From the NCBI GenBank assembly GCA_017482345.1, contig JAFUNB010000010.1, positions 1-58,907 of the forward strand: a stretch of 58,907 nt of DNA, given 5' to 3'. Below are positions 50,642 to 58,860 of this stretch, piece by piece. Source of the stretch: Oscillibacter sp. GTDB taxonomy: Bacteria > Bacillota > Clostridia > Oscillospirales > Oscillospiraceae. Positions within the stretch are counted from its first letter, which is position 1. The number at the start of each line of letters is the position of its first letter. The position numbers were made by a program, and so were the translations under genes. The notes under the pieces were generated by a model. That model was not told where the DNA came from. It saw only the letters and a list, made by a program, of their open reading frames with translations, and made no database searches.

Positions 50642-51820
50642 ATGAAACGATTGGTGATCGGTGTGCTGCTGGCGGCTGTTCTGCTGACCGGATGCGGCAA
50701 AAAACAGGAGACGACAAATACGCCCCCCGCTCAGGGGACGAATGACAACGAATATTGGCCCACATCCTGCGGGGAGGTCTACAGCGCCATTACGGAGGAT
50801 CTGGCGTTCCGGGTCTCTGTGGAGGAGAAAAACGGAACGGTGACGGATCTGGCCATCACGCCGGACAACGCCTGGAACGTGGCGGGCATGGAGCGGATCT
50901 TCTCCATCAACTATGTGTGGTCTGAGGCCAGCCGGGCGGAGTGGGACGCCCAGATGTCCGGCGGCGGCAATCTGCTGACCATTTCCGAGGAGACCGGCGA
51001 CGCGGCCATCTGGTGCCGCTCTGACGGCAACGTGGTCTGCTGGCGCGCGGACAGCGGCGAAGTGCAGTATGCCCGGGCGGTGAATCCCAAGGAGGGCGAA
51101 CCCTTTGAGGGCAAGCTGTATCATCTGCTGGACGGCATCGCCGAGGATGCGGTGGGTGCCGGCGTGTGGAATGTGACAGCGGACGGAGATCTGGACGCCG
51201 ACGAGGCGGCAGAGGAGCTGCTGAATCAGATCACGGCCAACTATTGCGCGGTTCCCAAGTGGGTCACCTGGAAGCCGGAGGACGTGGTGGCGGATGGCTC
51301 CAATGTCTATGACCACTATCAGGGCGAGCCGGAGAACTTCTGCTGCGGTATGGGCTTCCTTGTGAAACTGGCGGAGCCGGATGGAGAGAATGGCAGCTAC
51401 TGGCGCTCGGGCGCAGGATTGGAGACGCCGGACGAGGACGGCTATTACGGCTGGGGTAAGGCTGTGCATGTCAAGCGGAACGAAACTGGCGATTGGTACG
51501 TCTATGATCATGGAACCGGCGGATATCTGGTGGAGCTGCCCTTCAAGTGGGAGGAGGCGACGCTGGCGCAGTTGGTGGAGGCCTTCTTTGAAACCGTGGG
51601 CGACACCCATGAGTGGCAGGTGCCCTATTACATTCTGGCTCTGCCCAGAGAGCAGCTGAAGGCGCTGCCGGCACTGCTGAAGGAGCTGACGGAGGCGGAG
51701 GCCATGGAGCTGATCGGACTGCTGGAGAAGCAGGCTGTCAACGCCAAGGAGACCGGCCCCTGGGTGGCGGATATGCTGGAGGATGTGCTGGAGGAATACA
51801 GTGCGTATCTGGCGGAATAA
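50642..51820 (+). CDS. Hypothetical lipoprotein A (tandem paralogue pair)
   Basis: The 392-residue protein has a lipoprotein signal 'VLLAAVLLTGCG' with Cys18, a short polar linker, and a large extracytoplasmic domain. It shares a common plan with the next gene: 'CGEVYSAITEDLAFRVSVEE', 'WVTWKPEDV', 'VYDHYQGEPENFCCGM', 'LPFKWEEATLAQLVEAFFE' and a helical C-terminus. No known family is recognised. The ATG at 50642 follows AGGAGG. The pair probably arose by tandem duplication. Confidence 0.85.
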   Translation: MKRLVIGVLLAAVLLTGCGKKQETTNTPPAQGTNDNEYWPTSCGEVYSAITEDLAFRVSVEEKNGTVTDLAITPDNAWNVAGMERIFSINYVWSEASRAEWDAQMSGGGNLLTISEETGDAAIWCRSDGNVVCWRADSGEVQYARAVNPKEGEPFEGKLYHLLDGIAEDAVGAGVWNVTADGDLDADEAAEELLNQITANYCAVPKWVTWKPEDVVADGSNVYDHYQGEPENFCCGMGFLVKLAEPDGENGSYWRSGAGLETPDEDGYYGWGKAVHVKRNETGDWYVYDHGTGGYLVELPFKWEEATLAQLVEAFFETVGDTHEWQVPYYILALPREQLKALPALLKELTEAEAMELIGLLEKQAVNAKETGPWVADMLEDVLEEYSAYLAE

Positions 51821-51855
51821 ACTGAGACAACGAAACTGCAGGCGGGAGGATGGGC

Positions 51856-53058
51856 ATGAAACGAGTCTGGATCGGGGTACTGCTTTGCGCGGTACTGCTG
51901 TGCGGATGCAGCAGGACTGAGCCTGCGCAGCCGCAGCCACAGGAAAAGCCCCGGCAAACAGAACAGACGCCCGCTCCCGCAGAACAGGCGGAGCCGGCGG
52001 GCGGAGAACTGGCGGAGGAGTGCGGAGCGGTTTATCGTACCATCACCCATGATCTGACGTTCCTCATCTCTGTGGAGGAGACGGACGGCAAGGTTTCCGC
52101 ACTGGACATGACCCCGCTCAATGCCGAAGCGGCAGCGGGGCGGGAGGCGGCTTTTGCCCTGGAATTTCAGTGGACGGAGGCGGACGAGGAGGCTTGGCTG
52201 GCCCAGACGGAGGAACAGGGGCATCTGGTCACCCTGGCGGACAGTGACAGCCAAACCCGCATCCAGTGCCGTACGGAAGGGGATGTGATCTGCTGGCGAA
52301 TGGGCGGCGGCGCCGCGCGGTACGCCGCAGTGACCGATATCAGCGAGGAACCGCTGGAGCCGTGCCGGTTCAGCAGGCTTTTGCTGGATCTGGCGGAGGA
52401 CGAGATGGAGCGGCAGGCCTGGGCTCAAACGGTGAGCGGCACCTTTGCTCCCGCCGGGAAAATGGCGGAGGCGGTCGCGGCGTATTACCGGGAGCTGCCG
52501 GACTGGGTCAGCTGGAAGCCTCAGGACATGAGGGTGGACCGGGTGGAGCTGTACGACACCTATGAGGGGGAGCCGCAGCAGCTCTGCTGCAATATGCTGT
52601 TCCGCGTCAGGGTGGAGGATCCGGAGTCTGCGGATATGATCCCGTGGCAGCTGGGCGACGGCCTGCGGGAGATGGACGAAAACGGCTATTATCTGTGGAG
52701 CACGACCCTGCGGATGGAGAAGAACGGCAGCGCATGGCGTGTGGCGGAACGAGACATCGGCGGCGTGTTTGTGGTACTGCCCTTTGTGTGGGAGGATGCC
52801 ACGCTGGACCAACTGGTAGAGGCGTTCTTCCTGTCCGGCGGCGAGACGAACCGCCGGCGGATCCCGGACCGGATCCTGGAGCTGTCGGAGAAGGGACTGG
52901 CACAGCTGCCGGAGCTGCTGGAATCCCGGAGTGAAATGGAGATCAAGCTGCTGTGCGGCGCGCTGGGAAACCGCGTGAAGGCCGGCGGCAGCCGGAACTG
53001 GACGCTGGAGACGCTGCAGCCTGTCATGGGCGCCTTTGATGTGTATTTGGATGCATAG
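51856..53058 (+). CDS. Hypothetical lipoprotein B (tandem paralogue pair)
   Basis: The 400-residue paralogue of the preceding protein has signal 'VLLCAVLLCGCS' with Cys18 or nearby as the lipid site, a Pro/Gln/Glu-rich linker (about 22-50), and 'CGAVYRTITHDLTFLISVEE', 'WVSWKPQDM', 'LYDTYEGEPQQLCCNM' and 'LPFVWEDATLDQLVEAFF'. The ATG at 51856 is six bases after GGGAGG; one at 51850 touches that site. It follows lipoprotein A by 35 bases and ends at a terminator. Confidence 0.85.
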   Translation: MKRVWIGVLLCAVLLCGCSRTEPAQPQPQEKPRQTEQTPAPAEQAEPAGGELAEECGAVYRTITHDLTFLISVEETDGKVSALDMTPLNAEAAAGREAAFALEFQWTEADEEAWLAQTEEQGHLVTLADSDSQTRIQCRTEGDVICWRMGGGAARYAAVTDISEEPLEPCRFSRLLLDLAEDEMERQAWAQTVSGTFAPAGKMAEAVAAYYRELPDWVSWKPQDMRVDRVELYDTYEGEPQQLCCNMLFRVRVEDPESADMIPWQLGDGLREMDENGYYLWSTTLRMEKNGSAWRVAERDIGGVFVVLPFVWEDATLDQLVEAFFLSGGETNRRRIPDRILELSEKGLAQLPELLESRSEMEIKLLCGALGNRVKAGGSRNWTLETLQPVMGAFDVYLDA

Positions 53059-53081
53059 CTTCCCGGGAGATACATAAACTG

Positions 53082-53113
53082 GAACTGCGGTCATTTGGCC
53101 GCAGTTCTTTTTT
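53082..53113 (+). terminator. Terminator of the lipoprotein pair
   Basis: GAACTGCGG pairs with CCGCAGTTC (53082-53090/53099-53107), followed by T6. The ribosome binding site of the next gene starts right after it. Confidence 0.85.
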
Positions 53114-53124
53114 GGAGGTGTGCC

Positions 53125-53658
53125 ATGCAAAGACAGCTGATCCGGTGGGAGTGGGGCGGCGCGGTATTCACGGCGGCGATGGGTGTACTCCTGCATTTCG
53201 CCTATGGATGGAGCGGGGAACACCCGCTGGTGGCCGTGGTGAGCAGCGTCAACGAGTCCACCTGGGAGCATATGAAGCTGCTGTTTTTCCCGGTGTTTGT
53301 CTGGTCGGTGGTGCAGTTGTGGTTTCATGGACGGAATTACCCCAATTTTCTGGCGGCACGGACGGCGGCGGTGCTGGTGGGCCTGGCACTGATCCCGGTG
53401 CTGTATTATACCTACACCGGCGCGCTGGGACGGCAGATCGACTGGGTGAATATTTTGATTTTTTTCCTGGCAGTGGCGGCAATGTTTCTGCTGGATGCGT
53501 ATCTGCTGACGCGCGGCTGGGGCGGCAGGGCCTGGCAGCAGGTGGCGGGACTGATGGTTTTGTGGGCGCTGGCGTTTTGTTTTGTGTATTATACCTTTTA
53601 TCCTGTGGAGCTGCCGCTGTGGCAGGATCCGGTCACAGGCGGATATGGGATCCCGTGA
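53125..53658 (+). CDS. DUF6512-like membrane protein
   Basis: The 177-residue protein has five to six membrane segments and the motif 'AVVSSVNESTWEHMKLLFFP' (about 37-56), which marks the DUF6512 family of Bacillota membrane proteins of unknown function. ATG 53125 follows GGAGGTG directly after the preceding terminator. A terminator overlaps its stop codon. Confidence 0.82.
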   Translation: MQRQLIRWEWGGAVFTAAMGVLLHFAYGWSGEHPLVAVVSSVNESTWEHMKLLFFPVFVWSVVQLWFHGRNYPNFLAARTAAVLVGLALIPVLYYTYTGALGRQIDWVNILIFFLAVAAMFLLDAYLLTRGWGGRAWQQVAGLMVLWALAFCFVYYTFYPVELPLWQDPVTGGYGIP

Positions 53659-53684
53659 AAGAGTGCCGCCGGCACTCTTTTTTT
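53658..53684 (+). terminator. Terminator of the DUF6512-like gene
   Basis: AAAGAGTGCC pairs with GGCACTCTTT (10 bp, GCC loop), followed by further T bases. Confidence 0.88.
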
Positions 53685-53712
53685 GTGAAGCGGTATTTTC
53701 CACACCTCTGCC

Positions 53713-53742
53713 TTGACCGTCTGCGGCTGTAGGGGGTATAAT
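53713..53742 (+). promoter_or_regulatory. Promoter of the xpaC-telA operon
   Basis: -35 TTGACC (53713-53718), 18-base spacer and perfect -10 TATAAT (53737-53742). Confidence 0.75.
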
Positions 53743-53783
53743 ATCTCTGTTATGAATCTTTTTTGGGGAAAGGAGGCCGAAGC

Positions 53784-54497
53784 ATGGAGGAAAAGGCCCG
53801 CAAAAGTGTGGCTCCCTTTTACGCTGTGGCGGTGGTGGCCCTGGTCTGGGGCGTGCTTTTGCCGCTGTATCGTGTGAAGCACTACATCCTGTTTGCGGCT
53901 GTCTGCGCGGGTGTGTTTTTCGCTGTCAGCGCTGTGTGTAAAAATGCCGGTGTGATCGGCGGCGCGGAAGCAAGTGCTGCCGCACCCAAGGAAAAGCCTC
54001 AGGAGGAGACCACCGGCAACGCGGATGTGGACAAGATGCTCAAGGAGGGCAAAATGGCCATCTCCGAGATGAAGCGGCTGGATGAAAATATTGCGGATCC
54101 CGGTATCTCCGCTGATATCGTGCGGCTGGAGCAGGTCAGCACCAAGATCTTTGAGGCGGTGAAGGAGGATCCTAAGAAGCTGCCCAAGATCCGCAAGTTT
54201 ATGGACTATTACCTGCCTACGACCCTGAAGCTGCTGAACGCCTACGACCGTATGAGCGCTACCGGCGTGTCCGGTGAGAACATCGACGCCACCCTGACAA
54301 AGGTCGAGGGCATGATGCGCAATATCGTAGCCGCGTTTGAAAAACAGCTGGACAGCCTGTACGGCGCGGATGCGCTGGATATCTCCACCGACATCACGGT
54401 GCTGGAGACCATGATGGCCCGGGAGGGACTGACGGAGCAGACACTGCAGGCGCAGACGCTGCCCGCGGATGATACAGATATCAAACTGGAACTTTGA
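53784..54497 (+). CDS. xpaC: XpaC-family (5-bromo-4-chloroindolyl phosphate hydrolysis) protein
   Basis: The 237-residue protein has two N-terminal membrane helices (about 10-30 and 34-52), then a helical cytoplasmic region with 'MLKEGKMAISEMKRLDENI' and 'KFMDYYLPTTLKLLNAYD' (about 150-167), the XpaC hallmark. XpaC and TelA are usually encoded together; their shared role, toward membrane or tellurite-type stress, is not settled. ATG 53784 follows AAAGGAGG. It is first in a four-gene operon. Confidence 0.88.
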   Translation: MEEKARKSVAPFYAVAVVALVWGVLLPLYRVKHYILFAAVCAGVFFAVSAVCKNAGVIGGAEASAAAPKEKPQEETTGNADVDKMLKEGKMAISEMKRLDENIADPGISADIVRLEQVSTKIFEAVKEDPKKLPKIRKFMDYYLPTTLKLLNAYDRMSATGVSGENIDATLTKVEGMMRNIVAAFEKQLDSLYGADALDISTDITVLETMMAREGLTEQTLQAQTLPADDTDIKLEL

Positions 54498-54510
54498 GGA
54501 GAAACAAACC

Positions 54511-54711
54511 ATGAGCGAGAAAGTCAAACAGCTGCTGATCAATATTTTTCTGCTGGTGATCTATATTGTGTGTGCGGTCTATTACCTGAACAATGCCTTT
54601 GGCTCCTGGCCCACGGTCTATATCTTTGATATGGCCATCGGCCTGATGTGGGTGGCAGGCGTGGTTCTGTGGACCATCCGCACCATTCGCATGTGGCACA
54701 GACACAGATAA
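54511..54711 (+). CDS. Small two-helix membrane protein between xpaC and telA
   Basis: The 66-residue peptide has two predicted membrane helices (about 8-26 and 38-57) joined by 'NNAFGSWPT' and ends in a basic tail 'RTIRMWHRHR'. It starts 13 bases after xpaC with GAGGAG before the ATG and is followed by telA after 28 bases. No family is recognised; its place in the operon suggests a membrane partner of XpaC/TelA. Confidence 0.75.
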   Translation: MSEKVKQLLINIFLLVIYIVCAVYYLNNAFGSWPTVYIFDMAIGLMWVAGVVLWTIRTIRMWHRHR

Positions 54712-54739
54712 AAAACTGATAATACGGAGGATTTGTACG

Positions 54740-55885
54740 ATGGAAAACATGATTCCTGAACTGACCCTGGATCCCAATGCCGCAGCCGCCGTGGAAGCGC
54801 CTCAGCTGACGCTGGGAACGGAGCCTGCAGCACCTGCCGCAGAGCCTGTGAAGATCGATGACAGCATGCTCAACGAGGCGGAGAAGAAGGCTGTGGAGGA
54901 ATTCTCCAAGAAGATCGACCTGATGGACTCTAATCTGGTGCTGCAGTATGGCGCTGCCGCCCAGAAGAATGTGGCCAGCTTCTCTGAGAATGCACTGGGT
55001 TCCGTGCGCACCAAGGATCTGGGCCAGGTGGGTGACTCCCTGGCAGAGCTGGTGGTGGAGCTGAAGGGCTTTGGCGCAGAGGAGGAGAAGAAGGGCCTCT
55101 TCGGCCTGTTCAAGAAGGCCGGCAACCGTCTGGAGAGCATGAAGGCCGAGTACTCCAAGGTGGAGAGCAACGTGGACCGCATCGCGCAGGAGCTGGAAAA
55201 GCATCAGGTGGTCCTGATGAAGGACATCGCCATGTTCGACCAGATGTATGAGCTGAACCTGCGCTACTACAAGGAACTGACCATGTACATCCTGGCCGGC
55301 AAGAAGAAGCTGGAGGACGTCCGCGCCAACGAGCTGCCCGCCCTGAAGGCCAAGGCTGAGCAGACCGGCGCCCAGGAGGACGCCCAGCGCTACAACGACA
55401 TGGTCCAGATGTGCGAGCGCTTCGAGAAGAAGCTGCACGATCTGGAGCTGACCCGCATGATCTCCATCCAGATGGGTCCCCAGACTCGTCTGCTGCAGAA
55501 CAATGACACCCTGATGGTGGAGAAGATCCAGTCCTCTCTGGTGAACACCATCCCCCTGTGGAAGAGCCAGATGGTACTGGCCCTGGGTCTGGAGCACAGC
55601 CGTCAGGCCACGGCCGCCCAGAGCGCCGTCACCGAGATGACCAACGAGCTGCTGAAGAAGAATGCCGATCTGCTGAAGATGGGCACCATCCAGACGGCCA
55701 AGGAGGCCGAGCGCAGCATCGTGGATATCGAGACCCTGCAGCACACCAACCAGCAGCTGATCTCCACGCTGGACGAGGTGCTGACCATTCAGCGGGAAGG
55801 CGCCGCCAAGCGCCGTGCGGCTGAAGCTGAGCTGGGTAGAATCGAGGGCGAGCTGAAGCAGAAGCTGATGGAACTGCACGATTGA
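54740..55885 (+). CDS. telA: Toxic anion resistance protein TelA
   Basis: TelA/KlaA proteins are helical proteins linked to tellurite, nisin and other envelope stress. The 381-residue protein has the family pattern: an N-terminal disordered part, 'KIDLMDSNLVLQYG', 'GLFGLFKKAGNRLESMKAEYSKVESNVDRIAQELE' (split around 120-150), 'LTMYILAGKKKLED' and 'TIPLWKSQMVLALG', with long coiled-coil potential. It is co-transcribed with xpaC and the TPM gene. Confidence 0.93.
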   Translation: MENMIPELTLDPNAAAAVEAPQLTLGTEPAAPAAEPVKIDDSMLNEAEKKAVEEFSKKIDLMDSNLVLQYGAAAQKNVASFSENALGSVRTKDLGQVGDSLAELVVELKGFGAEEEKKGLFGLFKKAGNRLESMKAEYSKVESNVDRIAQELEKHQVVLMKDIAMFDQMYELNLRYYKELTMYILAGKKKLEDVRANELPALKAKAEQTGAQEDAQRYNDMVQMCERFEKKLHDLELTRMISIQMGPQTRLLQNNDTLMVEKIQSSLVNTIPLWKSQMVLALGLEHSRQATAAQSAVTEMTNELLKKNADLLKMGTIQTAKEAERSIVDIETLQHTNQQLISTLDEVLTIQREGAAKRRAAEAELGRIEGELKQKLMELHD

Positions 55886-55926
55886 TCCCGCGCCTGTCTC
55901 AAAGAGACTGAAAAGGAATTTTGCCT

Positions 55927-57057
55927 ATGAAATTACTGCAAAAACGTTCGGTGGCGGCTGTCATCATGGTGGCGGCTATTCTGGCCGGCATCCTGCTGGG
56001 CCAGGCGCGCAAGCCGGATGATCAGGGTGCGCCGTCCACGGCTATCGTGGGCACCTACACCTATACCTATGACCACGCCGGCGTGCTGACGGACCGCACC
56101 ATGGAGTATATCGACGCCATGAACGCCTCCCTGTTTGCCCAGACCGGTGCGCAGATCATGGTGCAGACGGTGGATACCACCGGCGGCGTGGACATCGTGG
56201 ACTACGCCACGAAGCTGGGCAACCAGTATGGCGTCGGCTCCGCGGAACGGAACAACGGTTTGGTGATCGTTCTGGCCATTGAGGACATTGCCCAGAACGG
56301 TTTGGTGGGTGACTACGGTGTCTCCGGCGGCGACGGCCTGTACCGGTACGGCAGCGAGCTGACCAACCTCCTGTATCAGTACATGGAGGAGGATTTCGCC
56401 GCGGGCGATTATGACGCCGGTGTACGCAGGACGGTCAGTGCCTATATGGACTGGTTCGGCGATTTCTATGATGTCACCATCAAGGAAAACTACATCCCCG
56501 CGGTGAAGGAGACCTATTCTGCGGGTGATGGCTACTATACGGAGACCACCGGAACGGTGGAACCGGGATTCGGTTCCTTCCTGATGAGAGTGTTCCTTGT
56601 TTTGCTGGTTCTGCTGGTGCTGTGGATCATTCTGGATAAGCTGCGCTATAACAGCTATCGCCGGCGGTATCTGGTGCCCGGCATGGGGATCCCCACCCGG
56701 CGCTATTACCCTATTTTCTGGGGACGCACCACCCGGCGGGCAAAGCCCAAAAAGAACAATACCCGGCCGCCCAAAGGCGGTTCCGGCCCCCGTCCACCCA
56801 TGGGCGGCGGCAGCTATCGTCCTCCCACCCGCAATAACCGGCCCACAGGGTCCTCCTTTGGGGGCGGCTCTTTCCGGGGGAGTTCCTCTGGAAGAGGCGT
56901 CGGCGGAAGCCGCGGCGGCTTCGGTGGCGGCGGCAGCTTTGGCGGAGGCTTTGGCGGCAGCCGTGGAGGCTTCGGCGGAGGCGGCAGTTTCGGTGGCAGC
57001 CGGGGCGGCGGCTTCGGCGGCTCCCGCGGAGGCGGAGGCTTTGGCGGACGCCGGTAA
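55927..57057 (+). CDS. TPM-domain membrane protein with Gly/Arg/Phe-rich tail
   Basis: The 376-residue protein has an N-terminal membrane anchor (about 8-26), an extracytoplasmic TPM domain ('VYDHAGVLT'-like start, then 'QTGAQIMVQTVDTTGG', 'GVGSAERNNGLVIVLAIED'), a second membrane helix (about 218-237), and a cytoplasmic tail of about 110 residues made of G-G-F, S-R-G-G and G-G-S repeats, ending 'GGFGGRR'. TPM proteins such as YgcG combine the same parts. ATG 55927 is preferred. It ends the xpaC-telA operon, suggesting envelope stress work with TelA. Confidence 0.88.
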   Translation: MKLLQKRSVAAVIMVAAILAGILLGQARKPDDQGAPSTAIVGTYTYTYDHAGVLTDRTMEYIDAMNASLFAQTGAQIMVQTVDTTGGVDIVDYATKLGNQYGVGSAERNNGLVIVLAIEDIAQNGLVGDYGVSGGDGLYRYGSELTNLLYQYMEEDFAAGDYDAGVRRTVSAYMDWFGDFYDVTIKENYIPAVKETYSAGDGYYTETTGTVEPGFGSFLMRVFLVLLVLLVLWIILDKLRYNSYRRRYLVPGMGIPTRRYYPIFWGRTTRRAKPKKNNTRPPKGGSGPRPPMGGGSYRPPTRNNRPTGSSFGGGSFRGSSSGRGVGGSRGGFGGGGSFGGGFGGSRGGFGGGGSFGGSRGGGFGGSRGGGGFGGRR

Positions 57058-57070
57058 TCACAAATCAATC

Positions 57071-57103
57071 AAAGCGCCGCGGAATCCTCCGCGGCGCTTT
57101 TCC
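57071..57103 (+). terminator. Terminator of the xpaC-telA-TPM operon
   Basis: AAAGCGCCGCGGA pairs with TCCGCGGCGCTTT (13 bp, ATCC loop), followed by TTCC. Confidence 0.88.
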
Positions 57104-57114
57104 TGTGCTTACGA

Positions 57115-57144
57115 TTGACAGTGACACAGCAAAAACGATACAAT
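57115..57144 (+). promoter_or_regulatory. Promoter of the DUF262-AlbA_2 gene
   Basis: -35 TTGACA (57115-57120), 18-base spacer, -10 TACAAT (57139-57144). Confidence 0.75.
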
Positions 57145-57173
57145 CAAGCAAAGAGACAAAAGGAGGCATCGCC

Positions 57174-58739
57174 ATGAAGCAAGTGCATGAATCCATCTCC
57201 GTGCGGGAAGTGTACCGGATGTTCCGGGAGGGACAGCTGGTGGTGCCGGCCTATCAGCGGAGCTTTGTCTGGAGTCAGGAGCATCAGGAGATGTTTGTAG
57301 AGAGCCTGCTGGAGGGATATCCCGCCGGCATGGTGATGGCCGCGGCCACGGAGGCGGGCCGCTATGAGATCGTGGACGGCCATCAGCGGGTGCGGACCAT
57401 CTGCCGGTTTATCGATGAGGGCTTCCGCTGGCGGCAGGAGGAAGAGCCGCTGCCCAGGGAGGAACAGGAGCGGTTCCTGGAGCTTTCGGTGGCGTTCAGC
57501 TTTTTGATGGACATTGACGGCGCAGAGCAGGTCATTGACCTCTACCGCAAGGTGAATACCATCGGAGAGAATATTACGCCACAGGAGCTGCGCCGGGCCG
57601 GTGCGCAGGGAGCCTTTGCGGCGCTGGTGGAACGGCTGACGGAACGGCTGCGGCAGACGAAAGAGGAGCCGGCGTTTTCCGGCTCTGTATGGGCGGATCT
57701 GGGCCTGTTCGAGGAGGCGGAGCTGCGCCGCAGAGAGGATCAGGAGCTGATCGCCCGGCTGGCACTGTCTGTGCTGGAGGGAACGCCGCGGCCCCATGAT
57801 CGGGAGCTGGATGCGGTCTATACACCGGGCACCGACGTCTGGCAGCGGGTAGAGGGATATTTGAACGCCTATCCGGCGGAGCGGCTGGAGCAGGAACTGA
57901 ACAGGACGTTTGCCTGCTTCGCGTCTTTACCGGTGCCGCTGGGAAGCGGCAAAAAGGCAGTGGAGGCCTTTTATCTGGTGGGGCTGGCTGTGTTTGAGCT
58001 GATGGCCGGTGGAACGCGGCTGCTGTTTGACCAGGCGGGGCTGTGCGAAGTGCTGCGGGCCATGCGGCTGCTGATCCCGGAGCAGCCGGAGTCTGCGGCG
58101 CAGTACATGGAGCTGAAGCAGTATGCCCTGTGGCGGGTGCAGGACTGCTTTGCCGACGAGGATGCCCAGCAGGCGAGCGTGGAGCGGGAGTTTGAAAACT
58201 CCATGCGCCGGGCCAAGGTGGAGACTGCCCGTTATGAATTCAAGCAGGGCTTCTTGCGTCTGGACACGGAGCGAAGCTATGACAAGGCGTTGCAGGATCA
58301 GATTTTGAAAACTCTGTGTGGTATGGCCAACATGGGCCCCATGTCTGCCAGCTATCTCTATATCGGTGTGGCGGATACGGAACGGGACGCCAGGCGGGTG
58401 GAGCTGATGGACGGGATTCAGCCGGTGGAAGTGGCCGGACACTATATTGTCGGCATTCAGCGGGAAGTGGAGGTCATGGGCTCCACGGTGGAGGATTACT
58501 GCAAGCGGATCCAGCAGTTTATCGATCATTCTGAGCTGTCCCGCCATTTGATCGTTTCTGTGCTGTCCAAGATGGAGGTGTTCGACTACCGGGGATTTAC
58601 AGTCATCCGCCTTGTAGTGCCGCCCCAGGAGCAGGTCTCCTACTATCAGGGCCAGATCTATCTGCGCAAGCACAGCAATACCATCCTGCTGCGGGATCCC
58701 CGGGAGATCGTGGCGGTGGCCCAGCAATTTACACTATGA
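57174..58739 (+). CDS. DUF262 (GmrSD-type ParB/sulfiredoxin-like) protein fused to an AlbA_2/Schlafen-like domain
   Basis: The 521-residue protein starts with a DUF262 domain: 'VPAYQRSFVW' (24-33), 'IVDGHQRVRT' (66-75; usual form D-G-Q-Q-R) and 'YRKVNTIGENITPQELRRA' (124-142). The middle is helical and unassigned. The C-terminal part (about 350-515) fits AlbA_2/Schlafen-type domains: 'YEFKQGFL', 'LYIGVAD' and 'IRLVVPP' with 'GQIYLRKHSNT'. DUF262 is the nucleotide-dependent half of GmrSD-type defence enzymes, and AlbA_2 occurs in defence and tRNA-cleaving proteins, so a stress or phage-defence role is inferred, not shown. It is a single-gene unit beside an IS3 element. ATG 57174 follows AGGAGG. 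Confidence 0.78.
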   Translation: MKQVHESISVREVYRMFREGQLVVPAYQRSFVWSQEHQEMFVESLLEGYPAGMVMAAATEAGRYEIVDGHQRVRTICRFIDEGFRWRQEEEPLPREEQERFLELSVAFSFLMDIDGAEQVIDLYRKVNTIGENITPQELRRAGAQGAFAALVERLTERLRQTKEEPAFSGSVWADLGLFEEAELRRREDQELIARLALSVLEGTPRPHDRELDAVYTPGTDVWQRVEGYLNAYPAERLEQELNRTFACFASLPVPLGSGKKAVEAFYLVGLAVFELMAGGTRLLFDQAGLCEVLRAMRLLIPEQPESAAQYMELKQYALWRVQDCFADEDAQQASVEREFENSMRRAKVETARYEFKQGFLRLDTERSYDKALQDQILKTLCGMANMGPMSASYLYIGVADTERDARRVELMDGIQPVEVAGHYIVGIQREVEVMGSTVEDYCKRIQQFIDHSELSRHLIVSVLSKMEVFDYRGFTVIRLVVPPQEQVSYYQGQIYLRKHSNTILLRDPREIVAVAQQFTL

Positions 58740-58782
58740 AAAAACCTCTGCAAACCAAACGGTTTGTGCACCTGGTAAGATA

Positions 58783-58823
58783 AAAGTAGACACTCACAAA
58801 AACCGTGAGTGTCTACTTTTTTC
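58783..58823. terminator. Terminator-like hairpin inside the IS left end
   Basis: AAAAGTAGACACTCAC pairs with GTGAGTGTCTACTTTT (7-base loop), with T6 on the plus side and A4 on the other. It would insulate the transposase from outside transcription and also end DUF262-AlbA_2 transcripts. Confidence 0.85.
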
Positions 58824-58860
58824 ATATCTGGTAAAATAAAAAAAGGGGGGTGAATTAAGG

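Noticed and set aside
56841-57057. Tandem DNA repeat or CRISPR-like array
   Set aside because: The repetition is the coding sequence of the Gly/Arg-rich tail of the TPM protein; units are irregular and there are no spacers. No CRISPR array occurs in the window.
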